64,000 bases of DNA, from the NCBI GenBank assembly GCA_965213735.1, contig CBDCAB010000006.1, positions 1,364,001 to 1,428,000 on the forward strand. The letters are read 5' to 3'. Made by a program: the position numbers and the translations under genes. Shown piece by piece: positions 7,374 to 15,600 of this stretch. Position 1 is the first letter of the stretch; every line of letters begins with the position of its first letter. The notes below the pieces were generated by a model. The model did not search any database. It saw only the letters and a program-made list of their open reading frames with translations, and was not told the origin of the DNA. The stretch is from CALDTK01 sp965213735. Lineage in GTDB: Bacteria; Bacteroidota; Bacteroidia; Chitinophagales; Saprospiraceae.

Positions 7374-9851
7374 TCACCGCCCACTCCTATCAATAGTGGT
7401 AGAATTAGCCTGCTGCGTAGCTAGCATCAGCACATCCTGCACATTGACGTGCGGCGGCTGCGTAGCAATAAAATAAATAGCCCGTGCAACGTCTGAGGCT
7501 TTGAGTGGCTGAAAATCTTCGTACACCGTGGCAGCGCGCTCCCCATCCCCATCAAAACGAACCTTGGCAAATTCCGTCTCCTCCACGTGGGCAGGTGATA
7601 CCTGGCTGACTCGAATGCCATGACTGTGCAGGTCGAGACGCATACCCCGCGTCAGTGCATCTACAGCATGCTTGGTCGCACAGTACACGGCACCTTTCGG
7701 GTAAACTTCATGACCGGCCGTGCTACACACGTTGATGATATGCCCCTGGTTGCGTGCCACCATCGAGGGGCTGATCAGGCGCGTCATGTAGAGCAAACCT
7801 TTGATGTTGGTATCAATCATCTCTTCCCAATGGTCGAGATTTCCCGCCTGAATCGAGTCGAGACCTTTTGCTTTGCCAGCATTATTGATGAGCACATCCA
7901 CCTCGCGCCAGCCAGTAGGTAGCGTCTCGAGCGCATCGCGGGTTTCGGTAGCTTGAGTGACATCGAAACTGAGCAACCTGATGTGCGAATCGTGTGTTCG
8001 CGAAAGCTCAGAAGATAAGGCACGCAAGCGTTCGACTCGCCGACCAGTCAGAATTAGGCGGTGACCTTGTGCCGCAAACAGCCGGGCCGTAGCCGCGCCT
8101 ATACCAGAACTCGCTCCGGTGATGAGCACGGTGAGCACCTGATTGTCGAGCTCGTGCTGTTCGCGCTCGGCAACTAGGTCGGAGAGATTGGCTGCTTGAC
8201 TCTCGCTGCCCTTGGTGCGCTGGTTAATATAGCGGTCGAAACCGTTGGAGGTGAGTTCTGGATTAGGAGGGGTGAAGGCGGCGCGGTTGTCGACAGTATC
8301 GAGTTCGGGATTGGCTACAGTGGCCTTTTCGAAGAATTTGAAGGCTTTCGTGTTGCGCTCGCGCCGCAGATACAGCAAGGCCAAATCGTAGGCAGCGAAA
8401 GGATGCTCACTATCGAAGGAGAGGGCAGTTTTTAAATTTCTAGCCGCATTTCGCCAGTTGCTATTACTAAGGTCGAGTTGAGCAAGTCGATAGTATGCAT
8501 CACCTCGATTATCGCGCGATCGTTTGGCGGCTTTGCGGAGGTACTTTGCAGCTTCCTTGGTGCGCTCGGGAAATTCCTCTTGCAGCAGTACCCCGAGCTT
8601 GTAGTGCAGCTCTGGGTCCAGACTAGGGTTGAGCTTTAGTGCAAGTTTGAAGTGCCGGCGCGCCGAGCCATAGTCACGTTTGCTCAGCGCAAGATTTCCT
8701 AATGCAAGACTGGCAGCGGCTGCAAATTTACTCTCGGTGAGTTGTGTGAGTTGATGTACAGCCTCTTTGCGATCACCGCTTTCGCCACGCTCCAGTTGAG
8801 CAATCCCCAGTATGTACCGCAGCTTATCGTGCTCAGGATCTTCCAGTACCGCACGTGCCGCAAAGTCAATGGCAGCGCTTTGCTCATCGTTCTCGTACAG
8901 CTCATAAAACTGCTTCTCATTTTTGCGACGGCTCTTCTTTTGGGCCTTCGCTGCGAGCTCCCGTAGACTCGGCTCATCCTCGCTCGGGGAAGTAATTGTA
9001 GTAGCAGTTGCTTCTGCGCTTGAGGAGCTATCGGTACTTTCTTCAGTTTCAGGTTCAGCTTCGAGTGCAGGTTCAGTTGTGGCTTCGACTTCGGGTGTAG
9101 CTTCGATAGCAGCGGCTGCTACTGAAGCTTCGCGTTCTGGTGCTGACACTGGTGCTGCCTGAGCTGCTGGTGCTGGTTCCGTCTCCTCCATTTCTGGTGG
9201 CGAGGGTGCTGTTTGTGCATCCTCCTCTGGCTCTATATCTAAGGCTTGCTCGGTTTGGCCAGTGGGTTGAATTTGCTCTTGAGGCGGATGGGATGGTTCG
9301 CCGAGTAGCGCAGTGTATTCTTCTGCTGTAAAGTCGAGCAGATCGTAAACAGAGTACAATTTGCCTTCGCGCATGAGGCGGAGCGTCTCCCCTATTTCCT
9401 GACTCACTTTGCGTACGGGTGCGAGTTGCTCAGCGCTCTGCTGAGTGGCAGTTGCTCCCAGTTCGCGCCGCTTCACGAGGTAGGCATTTTGCCAGTAGTT
9501 CATGTAGCGAATCACATCGCTCACACGCTCCAGACTCGTCAGCACCCGCGCCTGCACATTGCCAGGGCCTTGCCGTTGCGTGCTGGCCAGCACGACGGTA
9601 AGTTTATCACGCTCTCGGAGTTGGGTATAGCTGTCGAGCAAGCCAGTTTGGCAGTGCAGGGAGTGCAGCAGGTTGTCATTGACCAGCAGGAGGATGTGGC
9701 CTTCGGCAGCGAGGAGTGCCTCACCTAGTTGGGCTGAGGTTTCGCCGCACACGAGCTTGCTGCAGCTATATCCCGCAGCATGCAGTTTGTCGCTGAGCTG
9801 GTTGGCTTCGGCAGCAGCACTTTCGTGATAGGCAAGCGTAAGGGTGCTCAT
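7374..9851 (-). CDS. TIR-like / TPR / short-chain dehydrogenase fusion protein
   Basis: An 825-residue protein of three parts. Residues 1-125 look like a TIR fold (LTLAYHESAAAEANQLSDKL, then GHILLLVNDNLLHSLHC). Residues about 190-300 are an acidic Ala/Glu/Pro linker. Residues 310-520 are TPR repeats (ALGNLALSKRDYGSARRHFKLALKLNP and others). Residues 572-825 are a complete classical SDR: TGASSGIG at 579-586, NNAG at 656-659, catalytic Ser710, Tyr723 and Lys727. The TIR position that normally holds the catalytic glutamate (S-x-x-C-x-x-E) is Gly70 (SLHCQTG), so NADase activity is unlikely. The start overlaps the stop of the upstream thioredoxin-like gene by ATGA. There is no signal peptide, so it is cytoplasmic. 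The substrate of the dehydrogenase is unknown. Confidence 0.85.
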   Translation of the reverse strand: MSTLTLAYHESAAAEANQLSDKLHAAGYSCSKLVCGETSAQLGEALLAAEGHILLLVNDNLLHSLHCQTGLLDSYTQLRERDKLTVVLASTQRQGPGNVQARVLTSLERVSDVIRYMNYWQNAYLVKRRELGATATQQSAEQLAPVRKVSQEIGETLRLMREGKLYSVYDLLDFTAEEYTALLGEPSHPPQEQIQPTGQTEQALDIEPEEDAQTAPSPPEMEETEPAPAAQAAPVSAPEREASVAAAAIEATPEVEATTEPALEAEPETEESTDSSSSAEATATTITSPSEDEPSLRELAAKAQKKSRRKNEKQFYELYENDEQSAAIDFAARAVLEDPEHDKLRYILGIAQLERGESGDRKEAVHQLTQLTESKFAAAASLALGNLALSKRDYGSARRHFKLALKLNPSLDPELHYKLGVLLQEEFPERTKEAAKYLRKAAKRSRDNRGDAYYRLAQLDLSNSNWRNAARNLKTALSFDSEHPFAAYDLALLYLRRERNTKAFKFFEKATVANPELDTVDNRAAFTPPNPELTSNGFDRYINQRTKGSESQAANLSDLVAEREQHELDNQVLTVLITGASSGIGAATARLFAAQGHRLILTGRRVERLRALSSELSRTHDSHIRLLSFDVTQATETRDALETLPTGWREVDVLINNAGKAKGLDSIQAGNLDHWEEMIDTNIKGLLYMTRLISPSMVARNQGHIINVCSTAGHEVYPKGAVYCATKHAVDALTRGMRLDLHSHGIRVSQVSPAHVEETEFAKVRFDGDGERAATVYEDFQPLKASDVARAIYFIATQPPHVNVQDVLMLATQQANSTTIDRSGR

Positions 9852-11170
9852 TGGTCGAGCAAGTTTTGAAGGGTTTTGGCGAAAGCCTGCGTAAACTCAC
9901 CATAAGCACCGGTGGCAGGGCCCGCAAATCCAGTATGCGTGTAGACCACATGGTTGTTTTCGTCGAGAATCAGCAAGGTGGGATAAGATCGCACTTTATC
10001 GAGAAAGCCGAGTTGCGCAGTTGCAGCAGCTTTACTATCGGTAGTGGCCACCAGCACGAGAGGGTAGTTGAGTTGTAGGCTTTCGCCAAAACGGGTCAGC
10101 GCCGCCAGCGCACGGCTCGTATCGCGCATTCGCTCAAAGGCTGCACCGTAAAACGCAACCCGCGAGGGATCAACCGTCTGGCGCAAACTATCTAAAAACA
10201 AGGCTTCATCGCGGCAGTTGGGACACCACGAGCCAAAAAGCGAAACCACCTTAAACTCAGCCTCCGAGTCGGTAATCGTCATCGCTCGCCCCGAAGGCAG
10301 CAAGCCCGCCAGCACAACCGGTTGCAGCGAATCCACCACCCTCGTCTCCTGCTCCGGATCGGGAAGGCGCGCGTTCGGATCGCGCCGCGCCTCCCATATT
10401 GTCTGGTAATGTTTGCCACTTCGAAAAATGCCCAACAGCGTACCATCCGACTGAAGCTTGGCGCTAAACAAGAAAGCATGCGCACCGTCGAAAGTGCTGA
10501 GGTAGGCACGCTCGCCTTGCACTGTGCCGGAGAGGTAGCGGAAGTCACCTGTCGCAGTTTGGAAGGTGCCACTGAGCGCATTCCCCTCCTGCCGAAACTC
10601 CGCTATCGCCGCATAGGGAGTAGCTCCATCTTCAATACCGAAGGTGGTAGACCAGGTACCGGAAAGATCAACTACCGGAGGCTTCTTCATCTCCGTGAAG
10701 CGGTGATCGAGCCCGAACTGGGCCACCATCGGAATGCGATAGAGACCCTCGTCGCGGGTTTCATCGACGAAATATCCTTCAAAAACACCATCTTCATGGT
10801 AGCCGGTGAAGTAGCTGTCGTTGAGCGGAAAGCGGATGGTGATACTATCGCGAGCCGACTCCAGCAGGCGTTCGTAGCTGATATCGGGCACCGGTATACG
10901 CTCCTCGCCATTGATGAGCGTGAGCAGCAGCGAGCTATCAGCGGTGAGACTTATCTCAAAATTGAACGGCAGCTCCCCGCGCACGACATCATCGAGGTTG
11001 AAGTGGGCTGCCACCGAATCAGGTTGGAGCCGTTGCGATTGCTTGCCATCGAGATAAAGCACCGCGCGGTAAGGACCAGGGGGCAGGCGGTTGTAGGTGG
11101 TCGTAACCACCAAGCACCCGCACAAGCCAAGCAACGTAATAACAGCACACAGTTTTCCCATAGCCAACAC
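9848..11170 (-). CDS. lipoprotein with C-terminal TlpA-like thioredoxin domain
   Basis: 440 residues. The N-terminus is a lipoprotein signal (LLGLCGC; Cys19 is the likely lipidated residue). Residues 25-280 form a beta-rich region with no enzyme motif, including a segment that resembles the DUF4369-type or lipocalin-like N-terminal regions of TlpA proteins (SGTWSTTF, SGTFQTATGDFRYLSGTVQGERAYLSTFDGAHAF). Residues 285-440 are a thioredoxin-like domain with Cys316-Pro-Asn-Cys319 (FGSWCPNC) and the YPTLLILD strand carrying the cis-proline. It is probably a periplasmic thiol-disulfide protein anchored to a membrane. Its stop overlaps the start of the TIR-TPR-SDR gene by 4 bp; the CarD-like gene lies 42 bp upstream. 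Confidence 0.85.
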   Translation of the reverse strand: MLAMGKLCAVITLLGLCGCLVVTTTYNRLPPGPYRAVLYLDGKQSQRLQPDSVAAHFNLDDVVRGELPFNFEISLTADSSLLLTLINGEERIPVPDISYERLLESARDSITIRFPLNDSYFTGYHEDGVFEGYFVDETRDEGLYRIPMVAQFGLDHRFTEMKKPPVVDLSGTWSTTFGIEDGATPYAAIAEFRQEGNALSGTFQTATGDFRYLSGTVQGERAYLSTFDGAHAFLFSAKLQSDGTLLGIFRSGKHYQTIWEARRDPNARLPDPEQETRVVDSLQPVVLAGLLPSGRAMTITDSEAEFKVVSLFGSWCPNCRDEALFLDSLRQTVDPSRVAFYGAAFERMRDTSRALAALTRFGESLQLNYPLVLVATTDSKAAATAQLGFLDKVRSYPTLLILDENNHVVYTHTGFAGPATGAYGEFTQAFAKTLQNLLDQ

Positions 11171-11212
11171 CGCAAAATAACCGATGTCGCTGCGGAACGG
11201 ATGTCAGACTTC

Positions 11213-11755
11213 CTAACGCGTAGACGCGCCGCGAAAATGATCCTTGCGATCATTGAAGAGCACGTTGAAGCTGGTCAGCGAGCCGTAACACTTCGTGATG
11301 TACTGCTGCAAATTCACCTTTTCCTCATCGCTAAGTTTGCTCGAATTGATGCGCTGCTCCATCACGCGAAGCCGATCGCGCACCATCACAATCTTGTGAA
11401 AGAAGCTATCGATTGGCAGCTCCTTATCCTTTAATCCATCTTCACCAGGTCGAAGAATTAGCGTACCTCCATCCCACTTCCCACCAAGCTGAACGGTGGT
11501 ATCAATGGCATTATAAGCTTTGAGAATTTTCAGCAGACTGCGTTCTGCCTCATCAAAGCTAACGGGCTCGTCGTGCTCGATGGCCTCTACCACCTCCCAC
11601 TCCGTGTAGGTTTTACCGACGTTTTTGATACCGTAGCTAACGAAACAAACTTCGTAGGCTACCTGATGAATACGAATGACTACCCCTTGCCCGAAGGCGG
11701 GGTGCAGCACCCGACTACCGATGCCGAGTGTGGCTGTTGAAGTTTGTGCGGTCAT
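11213..11755 (-). CDS. CarD/Tudor-like domain protein, function unknown
   Basis: 180 residues with no signal. The first 60 residues (GIGSRVLHPAFGQGVVIRIHQVAYEVCFVSYGIKNV) form an SH3/Tudor-like barrel of the type seen in CarD/RID domains and at the C-terminus of UvrD-like helicases, which bind RNA polymerase or other proteins. The rest is helical and charged, with LPIDSFFHKIVMVRDRLRVMEQRINSS suggesting a coiled coil. Similar small proteins are common in Bacteroidota without an assigned role. It is the fifth gene of a closely spaced minus-strand run (30 bp after the symporter gene). The CarD-like call is a fold guess from the motif, not a firm identification. Confidence 0.7.
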   Translation of the reverse strand: MTAQTSTATLGIGSRVLHPAFGQGVVIRIHQVAYEVCFVSYGIKNVGKTYTEWEVVEAIEHDEPVSFDEAERSLLKILKAYNAIDTTVQLGGKWDGGTLILRPGEDGLKDKELPIDSFFHKIVMVRDRLRVMEQRINSSKLSDEEKVNLQQYITKCYGSLTSFNVLFNDRKDHFRGASTR

Positions 11756-11785
11756 GGCACTATGTACGCAAGATGCAGCAGTGCG

Positions 11786-13090
11786 TTACGCAACTTCCGC
11801 CAGATTATCATCCCAATCTTTCACCTTCGGTCGCCCCAGCTTACCAATACTTTTCGCAACAATGGTAGCTACTGTAGCATCGCCGGTGACATTGGCTACG
11901 GTACGACACATATCTAAGGGTCGATCTACGGCAAATATCAGGGCAATGCCTGCTTCGGGAATTCCAGCTTGCGCCAAAACAATGACTAACATCACCATGC
12001 CCGCGCCCGGTACAGCAGCAGACCCAATGGAAGCTAGAGTGGCAGTAGCTACTATACCCAACTGAGTGCCGAGGCTCAAATCCATACTAAATGCCTGAGC
12101 AATAAACACCGCTGCCACCGCTTGGTAGAGGCTGGTACCATCCATGTTGATGGTGGCGCCAATCGGCAGCACAAAACTCGTCACCTCCTCCTTCACACCG
12201 AGATGCTCGTTGACGCGCTCCATCGTTACCGGTAGCGTGGCTGCGCTCGAACTCGTGCTAAAGGCCAGTAGCTGCGCCGGACCCATGCCGCGAAAAAACT
12301 CGCCGTAGCCAATGCGGGTAAAGGCGCGCACTGCCAGCGGGTACACCAGAAAGATCATAATTCCCAAGCCCAAGACGACACAACCCGCATAACCTAACAG
12401 GGCGATAAACAAATCACTGCTCGGACTCTCTACCACCAGCGAAGCCAACAGCGCGAACACGCCGATGGGCGCAGCAAGCATGATGAGATCGACGAGTTTG
12501 AGAATTACTTCATTGACTCCATCAAAAAATGCTTTGACGGGTGCTGCTTTTTCTGGATCGATGAGGATGAGCCCCACCCCAAAAAACAGCGCAAAGAAGA
12601 TGACCTGCAGCATGTTACGGTTGTCGGTAGCGGCGGCAGCGATGTTTTCTGGCACGATGTCGATGAGGGCTTGTAGCGGACCTGCACTTTGCTGCATAGC
12701 GGCTGCTTCTTGCTTTGAAGCCGCATCGCCTGCATAAGATTCTACGAGTTGCAGCCGCGTCTCCTCACTGATGAGCTCACCTGGAGCAAGAACATTGACC
12801 ACCACCAGCCCGAGCGTTACGGCCAGTACGGTGGTGATGAGGTAGAGGCCCACGGTGCGACCGCCCATACTGCCCAAGTCGCTCAAATCACGCAGGTCGC
12901 TCACCCCTTTGATGAGGGAAGCCAAGATGAGTGGGATAGCGATCAGCTTGAGCAGGTTGATAAAGATGGTACCTAAAGGCTTGATCCAATCGCCCACAAA
13001 CTCTCCCCATCCCGCCCAGACGGCGAGTAGACCGAAGAGTACGCCGGCCACCATGCCGCCGAGAATTTGCCAATGCAGAGCTAGCTTCAT
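11786..13090 (-). CDS. dicarboxylate/amino acid:cation symporter (SDF/DAACS family)
   Basis: A 434-residue inner-membrane protein with the marks of the glutamate/aspartate transporter family: the serine-rich hairpin FSTSSSAATLPVTMERV (HP1), TINMDGTSLYQ in TM7, and SIGSAAVPGAGMVMLVIVL (HP2). Eight transmembrane segments plus two re-entrant hairpins are expected. The family imports glutamate, aspartate or C4-dicarboxylates with Na+ or H+; which one applies here cannot be read from the sequence. The loop GELISEETRLQLVESYAGDAASKQEAAAMQQ is longer than usual. The gene is 10 bp downstream of the MnmD-like gene and 30 bp upstream of the CarD-like gene. Confidence 0.93.
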   Translation of the reverse strand: MKLALHWQILGGMVAGVLFGLLAVWAGWGEFVGDWIKPLGTIFINLLKLIAIPLILASLIKGVSDLRDLSDLGSMGGRTVGLYLITTVLAVTLGLVVVNVLAPGELISEETRLQLVESYAGDAASKQEAAAMQQSAGPLQALIDIVPENIAAAATDNRNMLQVIFFALFFGVGLILIDPEKAAPVKAFFDGVNEVILKLVDLIMLAAPIGVFALLASLVVESPSSDLFIALLGYAGCVVLGLGIMIFLVYPLAVRAFTRIGYGEFFRGMGPAQLLAFSTSSSAATLPVTMERVNEHLGVKEEVTSFVLPIGATINMDGTSLYQAVAAVFIAQAFSMDLSLGTQLGIVATATLASIGSAAVPGAGMVMLVIVLAQAGIPEAGIALIFAVDRPLDMCRTVANVTGDATVATIVAKSIGKLGRPKVKDWDDNLAEVA

Positions 13091-13100
13091 GAGGCGGAAG

Positions 13101-13829
13101 CTACGGCACCTTGACGGCGCGCGTCATCTCGCGTTTTCCAGGTGGCCCCTGTAGGCGCTCCACCTCAAAGCCGACGCTCCGCATGTCGCGCTTTACCTGC
13201 CCTTTCGCGCAGTAGGTTACCAATATACCTCCTACCCGCAGCGCCTCGTGCATGGCTGCAAATCGCTCTGGCGTCCACAGCTCCGGCTGCGCTTCCGGGG
13301 CAAACGCATCGTAATAAATCACATCAAATTCTGTATCTAGATCGAGCTCTTCAAAGCGCTGGAGCAGTTTGGTCACGTGCAGTTTTGGCGATAAGCATCC
13401 ATGACATGTGCAGGGAAGTTTGCTGTTGCGCAGGAGACTCATGCGGCAGGCTGTTGAAGACCATGGCAGTGCCTGGAGGCGGGTGTATAGTTTGGTTTCG
13501 CTTTCGCTAAAACCCAGAATCGTAGGATAGTCGAGTTGGGCCAGCGTGTCGGCGGGCACTGGAAAGGCTTCTACGCCCGTGTAGTTGAGCACGAGCTCGC
13601 GTTGCTGCGCGAACAGCAAGCTTGCAATAGCATTCAGGCCCGTGCCGTAGCCAATATCAAGGACGACAAGTTGTGCTCGATCAACGGCGGCATAGCGTAA
13701 CCCAGCATCGATAAAGACGTGTTGCGTTTCTTGCCAAGCCCCGTATTTACTGTGGTAGCTTACGCCAAAACGCTCAGAGAATAGCGATCTGGAGCCATCT
13801 TGAGTTTCGAACACGCGGTGGCCTTGCAC
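13101..13829 (-). CDS. mnmD: MnmD-like tRNA 5-methylaminomethyl-2-thiouridine methyltransferase
   Basis: A 242-residue Rossmann methyltransferase: FETQDGSRSLFSERFGVSYHSKYGAWQE (DUF752/MnmD N-terminus), VLDIGYGTGLNA for SAM, VIYYDAFAPEAQPELWT, the family signature, and a GGILVTYCAKGQVKRDMRSVGF C-terminus. MnmD methylates the wobble uridine of certain tRNAs; the oxidase partner MnmC1 is not fused. The start is a GTG at 13829. The segment around residues 129-148 (SLLRNSKLPCTCHGCLSPK) does not resemble the family and contains a CxCxxC cluster; an alternative reading frame of the same bases is open but not clearly better, so a compensated frameshift or a lineage-specific insertion are both possible. 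The gene is 11 bp after ytxJ. Confidence 0.87.
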   Translation of the reverse strand: MQGHRVFETQDGSRSLFSERFGVSYHSKYGAWQETQHVFIDAGLRYAAVDRAQLVVLDIGYGTGLNAIASLLFAQQRELVLNYTGVEAFPVPADTLAQLDYPTILGFSESETKLYTRLQALPWSSTACRMSLLRNSKLPCTCHGCLSPKLHVTKLLQRFEELDLDTEFDVIYYDAFAPEAQPELWTPERFAAMHEALRVGGILVTYCAKGQVKRDMRSVGFEVERLQGPPGKREMTRAVKVP

Positions 13830-13840
13830 GAGTGCCAGTG

Positions 13841-14173
13841 CTAGGAAATGTGGATCGCTGCGGGATCGATAGCGAGGTGAGAAGCGTGGTAAGCAGCCTC
13901 CCCATCGTCGATTACGAGGAGCTGTGGACTCTCGTGGCGGACGCCAAATACCTCCGCTACGTAATTGGACACATTACGGTGTCTAAGCAAATCGAGAAAA
14001 TAAACAGGAAAGGTGATCTCCTCCTGGCGCAGCGCTTTATCTACGCGTGCTTTGGCTAAGGAGCTGACAGGGCAGCTGGTGGAATGTTTGAATATGGCAA
14101 GGGGGTGCTCACGCGACTCTTCGACGAGAGCATCTACTCCGTGAATGGATTCGAGGGGGTGATAATCTGACAC
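13841..14173 (-). CDS. ytxJ: bacillithiol system redox-active protein YtxJ (DUF2847)
   Basis: 110 residues, monothiol thioredoxin-like. The signature FKHSTSCPVSSLA places the active cysteine at Cys34, and the rest follows the family length and pattern (ITFPVYFLDLLRHRNVSNYVAEVFGVRHESPQLLVI). YtxJ proteins are thought to act as monothiol bacilliredoxins, removing bacillithiol from proteins. BshB1, a bacillithiol biosynthesis enzyme, is encoded at 23661-24377, so this organism probably makes bacillithiol. The start is a GTG. The upstream gap to the small lipoprotein is 9 bp and the downstream gap to mnmD 11 bp, so it is part of a long minus-strand run. Confidence 0.9.
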   Translation of the reverse strand: MSDYHPLESIHGVDALVEESREHPLAIFKHSTSCPVSSLAKARVDKALRQEEITFPVYFLDLLRHRNVSNYVAEVFGVRHESPQLLVIDDGEAAYHASHLAIDPAAIHIS

Positions 14174-14182
14174 GCTGTTACT

Positions 14183-14323
14183 CTACTCTGCTGTACAGGG
14201 TTGTTCTACCACAGTCGCGGAGAGGTCGGTGGGGCATCCGTAGCCGCGGTTGCAGGCGGTCATAGCTGCCATGCTGGCTAGCAAAATGACGGCATAAAAA
14301 GCACGCTTGGTTTGGTTTCTCAT
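14183..14323 (-). CDS. small lipoprotein, about 46 residues
   Basis: From the ATG at 14323 the product is a 46-residue precursor: MRNQTKRAFYAVILLASMAAMTAC, a signal with a good lipobox, followed by only about 22 mature residues (NRGYGCPTDLSATVVEQPCTAE). Short lipoproteins ending in a NRGxGCP-like tail occur widely in Bacteroidota without a known role. An in-frame upstream ATG at 14380 adds 19 non-signal residues and is less likely. It is the first gene of the seven-gene run down to 7374. Upstream, TACCTTTA (14355-14362, minus strand) resembles the -7 box of Bacteroidota promoters. Confidence 0.72.
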   Translation of the reverse strand: MRNQTKRAFYAVILLASMAAMTACNRGYGCPTDLSATVVEQPCTAE

Positions 14324-14503
14324 GAGATCTTGTTCGTCGACACAGTCTGAGTAAGTAGTAAAGGTACAAGCTGTCGACAAGTTCAGTGCATCGACATCAA
14401 CTCCCTTACGTCAACAACTGTACCTATTGGTAATTATTATGTGGCGTGTACAACTCTCGTTGGCCTAGCCAGTTACATTCGCACCTGCTTAACACCGCCC
14501 CCG

Positions 14504-15490
14504 ATGCCACGTATGCTAGCCCTCCGCGACGCTCTGCGCGAAGCCATGATTGAAGAAATGCGCCGCGATGATTCCGTTTTTTTAATGGGAGAAGAAGTCG
14601 CCGAATACAATGGCGCGTATAAAGTCAGCAAGGGCATGCTCGAAGAGTTTGGCCCCAGGCGCGTTATCGATACGCCTATCGCAGAGCTCGGATTTGCAGG
14701 TATCGGCGTAGGTGCCGCGATGAACGGACTGCGACCCATCGTGGAATTCATGACGTGGAACTTCGCCGTCCTTGCCTTTGATCAAATTGTCAATAACGCA
14801 GCAAAGACACTGAGCCAATCTGCTGGTCAATTCGGCTGCCCTATCGTCTTTCGCGGGCCTAGCGGTTCGGCCGGTCAGCTCGCTCAACAGCACTCCCAGA
14901 CCTTTGAGAGCTGGATGGCCAATACTCCTGGCCTCAAGGTAATTAGCTGTACCGATCCCGCTGATGCCAAAGGTTTGCTCAAGAGTGCCATCCGCGACAA
15001 CGATCCAGTCTGCGTGATGGAATCTGAATTGCTCTATGGATTTGAAGGCGAAGTACCAGAAGGAGAGTACCTCGTGCCGATCGGCAAAGCAGCTGTCCGC
15101 CGTCAAGGTTCGGATGTCACCCTCGTTAGCTTCAACAAAATGATGCTGCCCACCCTCGAGGCCGCTGAAAAGCTCGAAGCCGAGGGTGTAAGCTGTGAAG
15201 TCATCGACCTGCGTACGATTCGGCCACTCGATCACGCTACTATCGTCGAGTCTGTAAAGAAGACCAATCGCCTCGTGTGCATCGACGAGAGCTGGCCTTT
15301 CGGCGGTATATCCGCTGAGATCGCCTATGAAGTCCAGAAGTACGCCTTCGACTACCTCGATGCTCCGGTGACGCGTGTCAATGCAGCCGACACTAACCTA
15401 CCCTACGCACCAACCTTCGTCGAAGAGTACCTGCCCAATGCGGACAAGATCATCAAGGCTGTCAAGGAAGTGACCTATGCCACAGCTTAG
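14504..15490 (+). CDS. pdhB: pyruvate dehydrogenase E1 component, beta subunit
   Basis: A 328-residue transketolase-type beta subunit of the pyruvate dehydrogenase complex. The ATG at 14504 gives the standard start MPRMLALRDALREAMIEEM; 21 further open codons upstream lack similarity. Visible landmarks: GEEVAEYNGAYKVSKGM, DTPIAELGFAGIGVGAAMNGLRPIVEFMTWNF (thiamine pyrophosphate contacts), GPSGSAGQLAQQHSQ and the C-terminal transketolase C domain (DLRTIRPLDHATIVES, DESWPFGG). With E1-alpha it decarboxylates pyruvate and acetylates lipoyl-E2. E1-alpha and E2 are not adjacent; E3 (lpdA) is 38 kb away. The gene is immediately followed by the SatD operator array. Confidence 0.95.
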   Translation: MPRMLALRDALREAMIEEMRRDDSVFLMGEEVAEYNGAYKVSKGMLEEFGPRRVIDTPIAELGFAGIGVGAAMNGLRPIVEFMTWNFAVLAFDQIVNNAAKTLSQSAGQFGCPIVFRGPSGSAGQLAQQHSQTFESWMANTPGLKVISCTDPADAKGLLKSAIRDNDPVCVMESELLYGFEGEVPEGEYLVPIGKAAVRRQGSDVTLVSFNKMMLPTLEAAEKLEAEGVSCEVIDLRTIRPLDHATIVESVKKTNRLVCIDESWPFGGISAEIAYEVQKYAFDYLDAPVTRVNAADTNLPYAPTFVEEYLPNADKIIKAVKEVTYATA

Positions 15491-15495
15491 GCTCC

Positions 15496-15600
15496 GTCGG
15501 TAATTTTACCGACAATCTGAAAATGTCGGTGAATTTGCCGACAATTCGTAAATGTCGGTGATTTTACCGACAATCTGAAAATGTCGGTATATTTGCCGAC
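15496..15600 (+). promoter_or_regulatory. array of four 18-bp palindromes, 29-bp period, upstream of satD-like gene
   Basis: Four inverted repeats of the form GTCGGT-N6-(A/G)CCGAC lie at 15496-15513, 15525-15542, 15554-15571 and 15583-15600. Start-to-start distance is exactly 29 bp each time. The 11-bp spacers are AATCTGAAAAT, AATTCGTAAAT and AATCTGAAAAT, so units 1 and 3 and units 2 and 4 are the more alike. The last palindrome ends at the base before the GTG start codon of the SatD-like gene, and the first begins 5 bp after the pdhB stop. A period near 29-30 bp suggests sites placed on nearly the same helix face every third turn. The likely ligand is the SatD-like protein itself, which has a C-terminal helix-turn-helix; this is inference. 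Confidence 0.88.

Noticed and set aside
10322..11434. 370-codon plus-strand frame
   Set aside because: Antisense to the TlpA-like lipoprotein gene, whose signal, CPNC motif and coupling to the next gene are clear.
15496..15600. CRISPR-like array with 29-bp period
   Set aside because: The repeated unit is an 18-bp palindrome with 11-bp nearly identical spacers; CRISPR needs longer unique spacers, and no cas gene is near.
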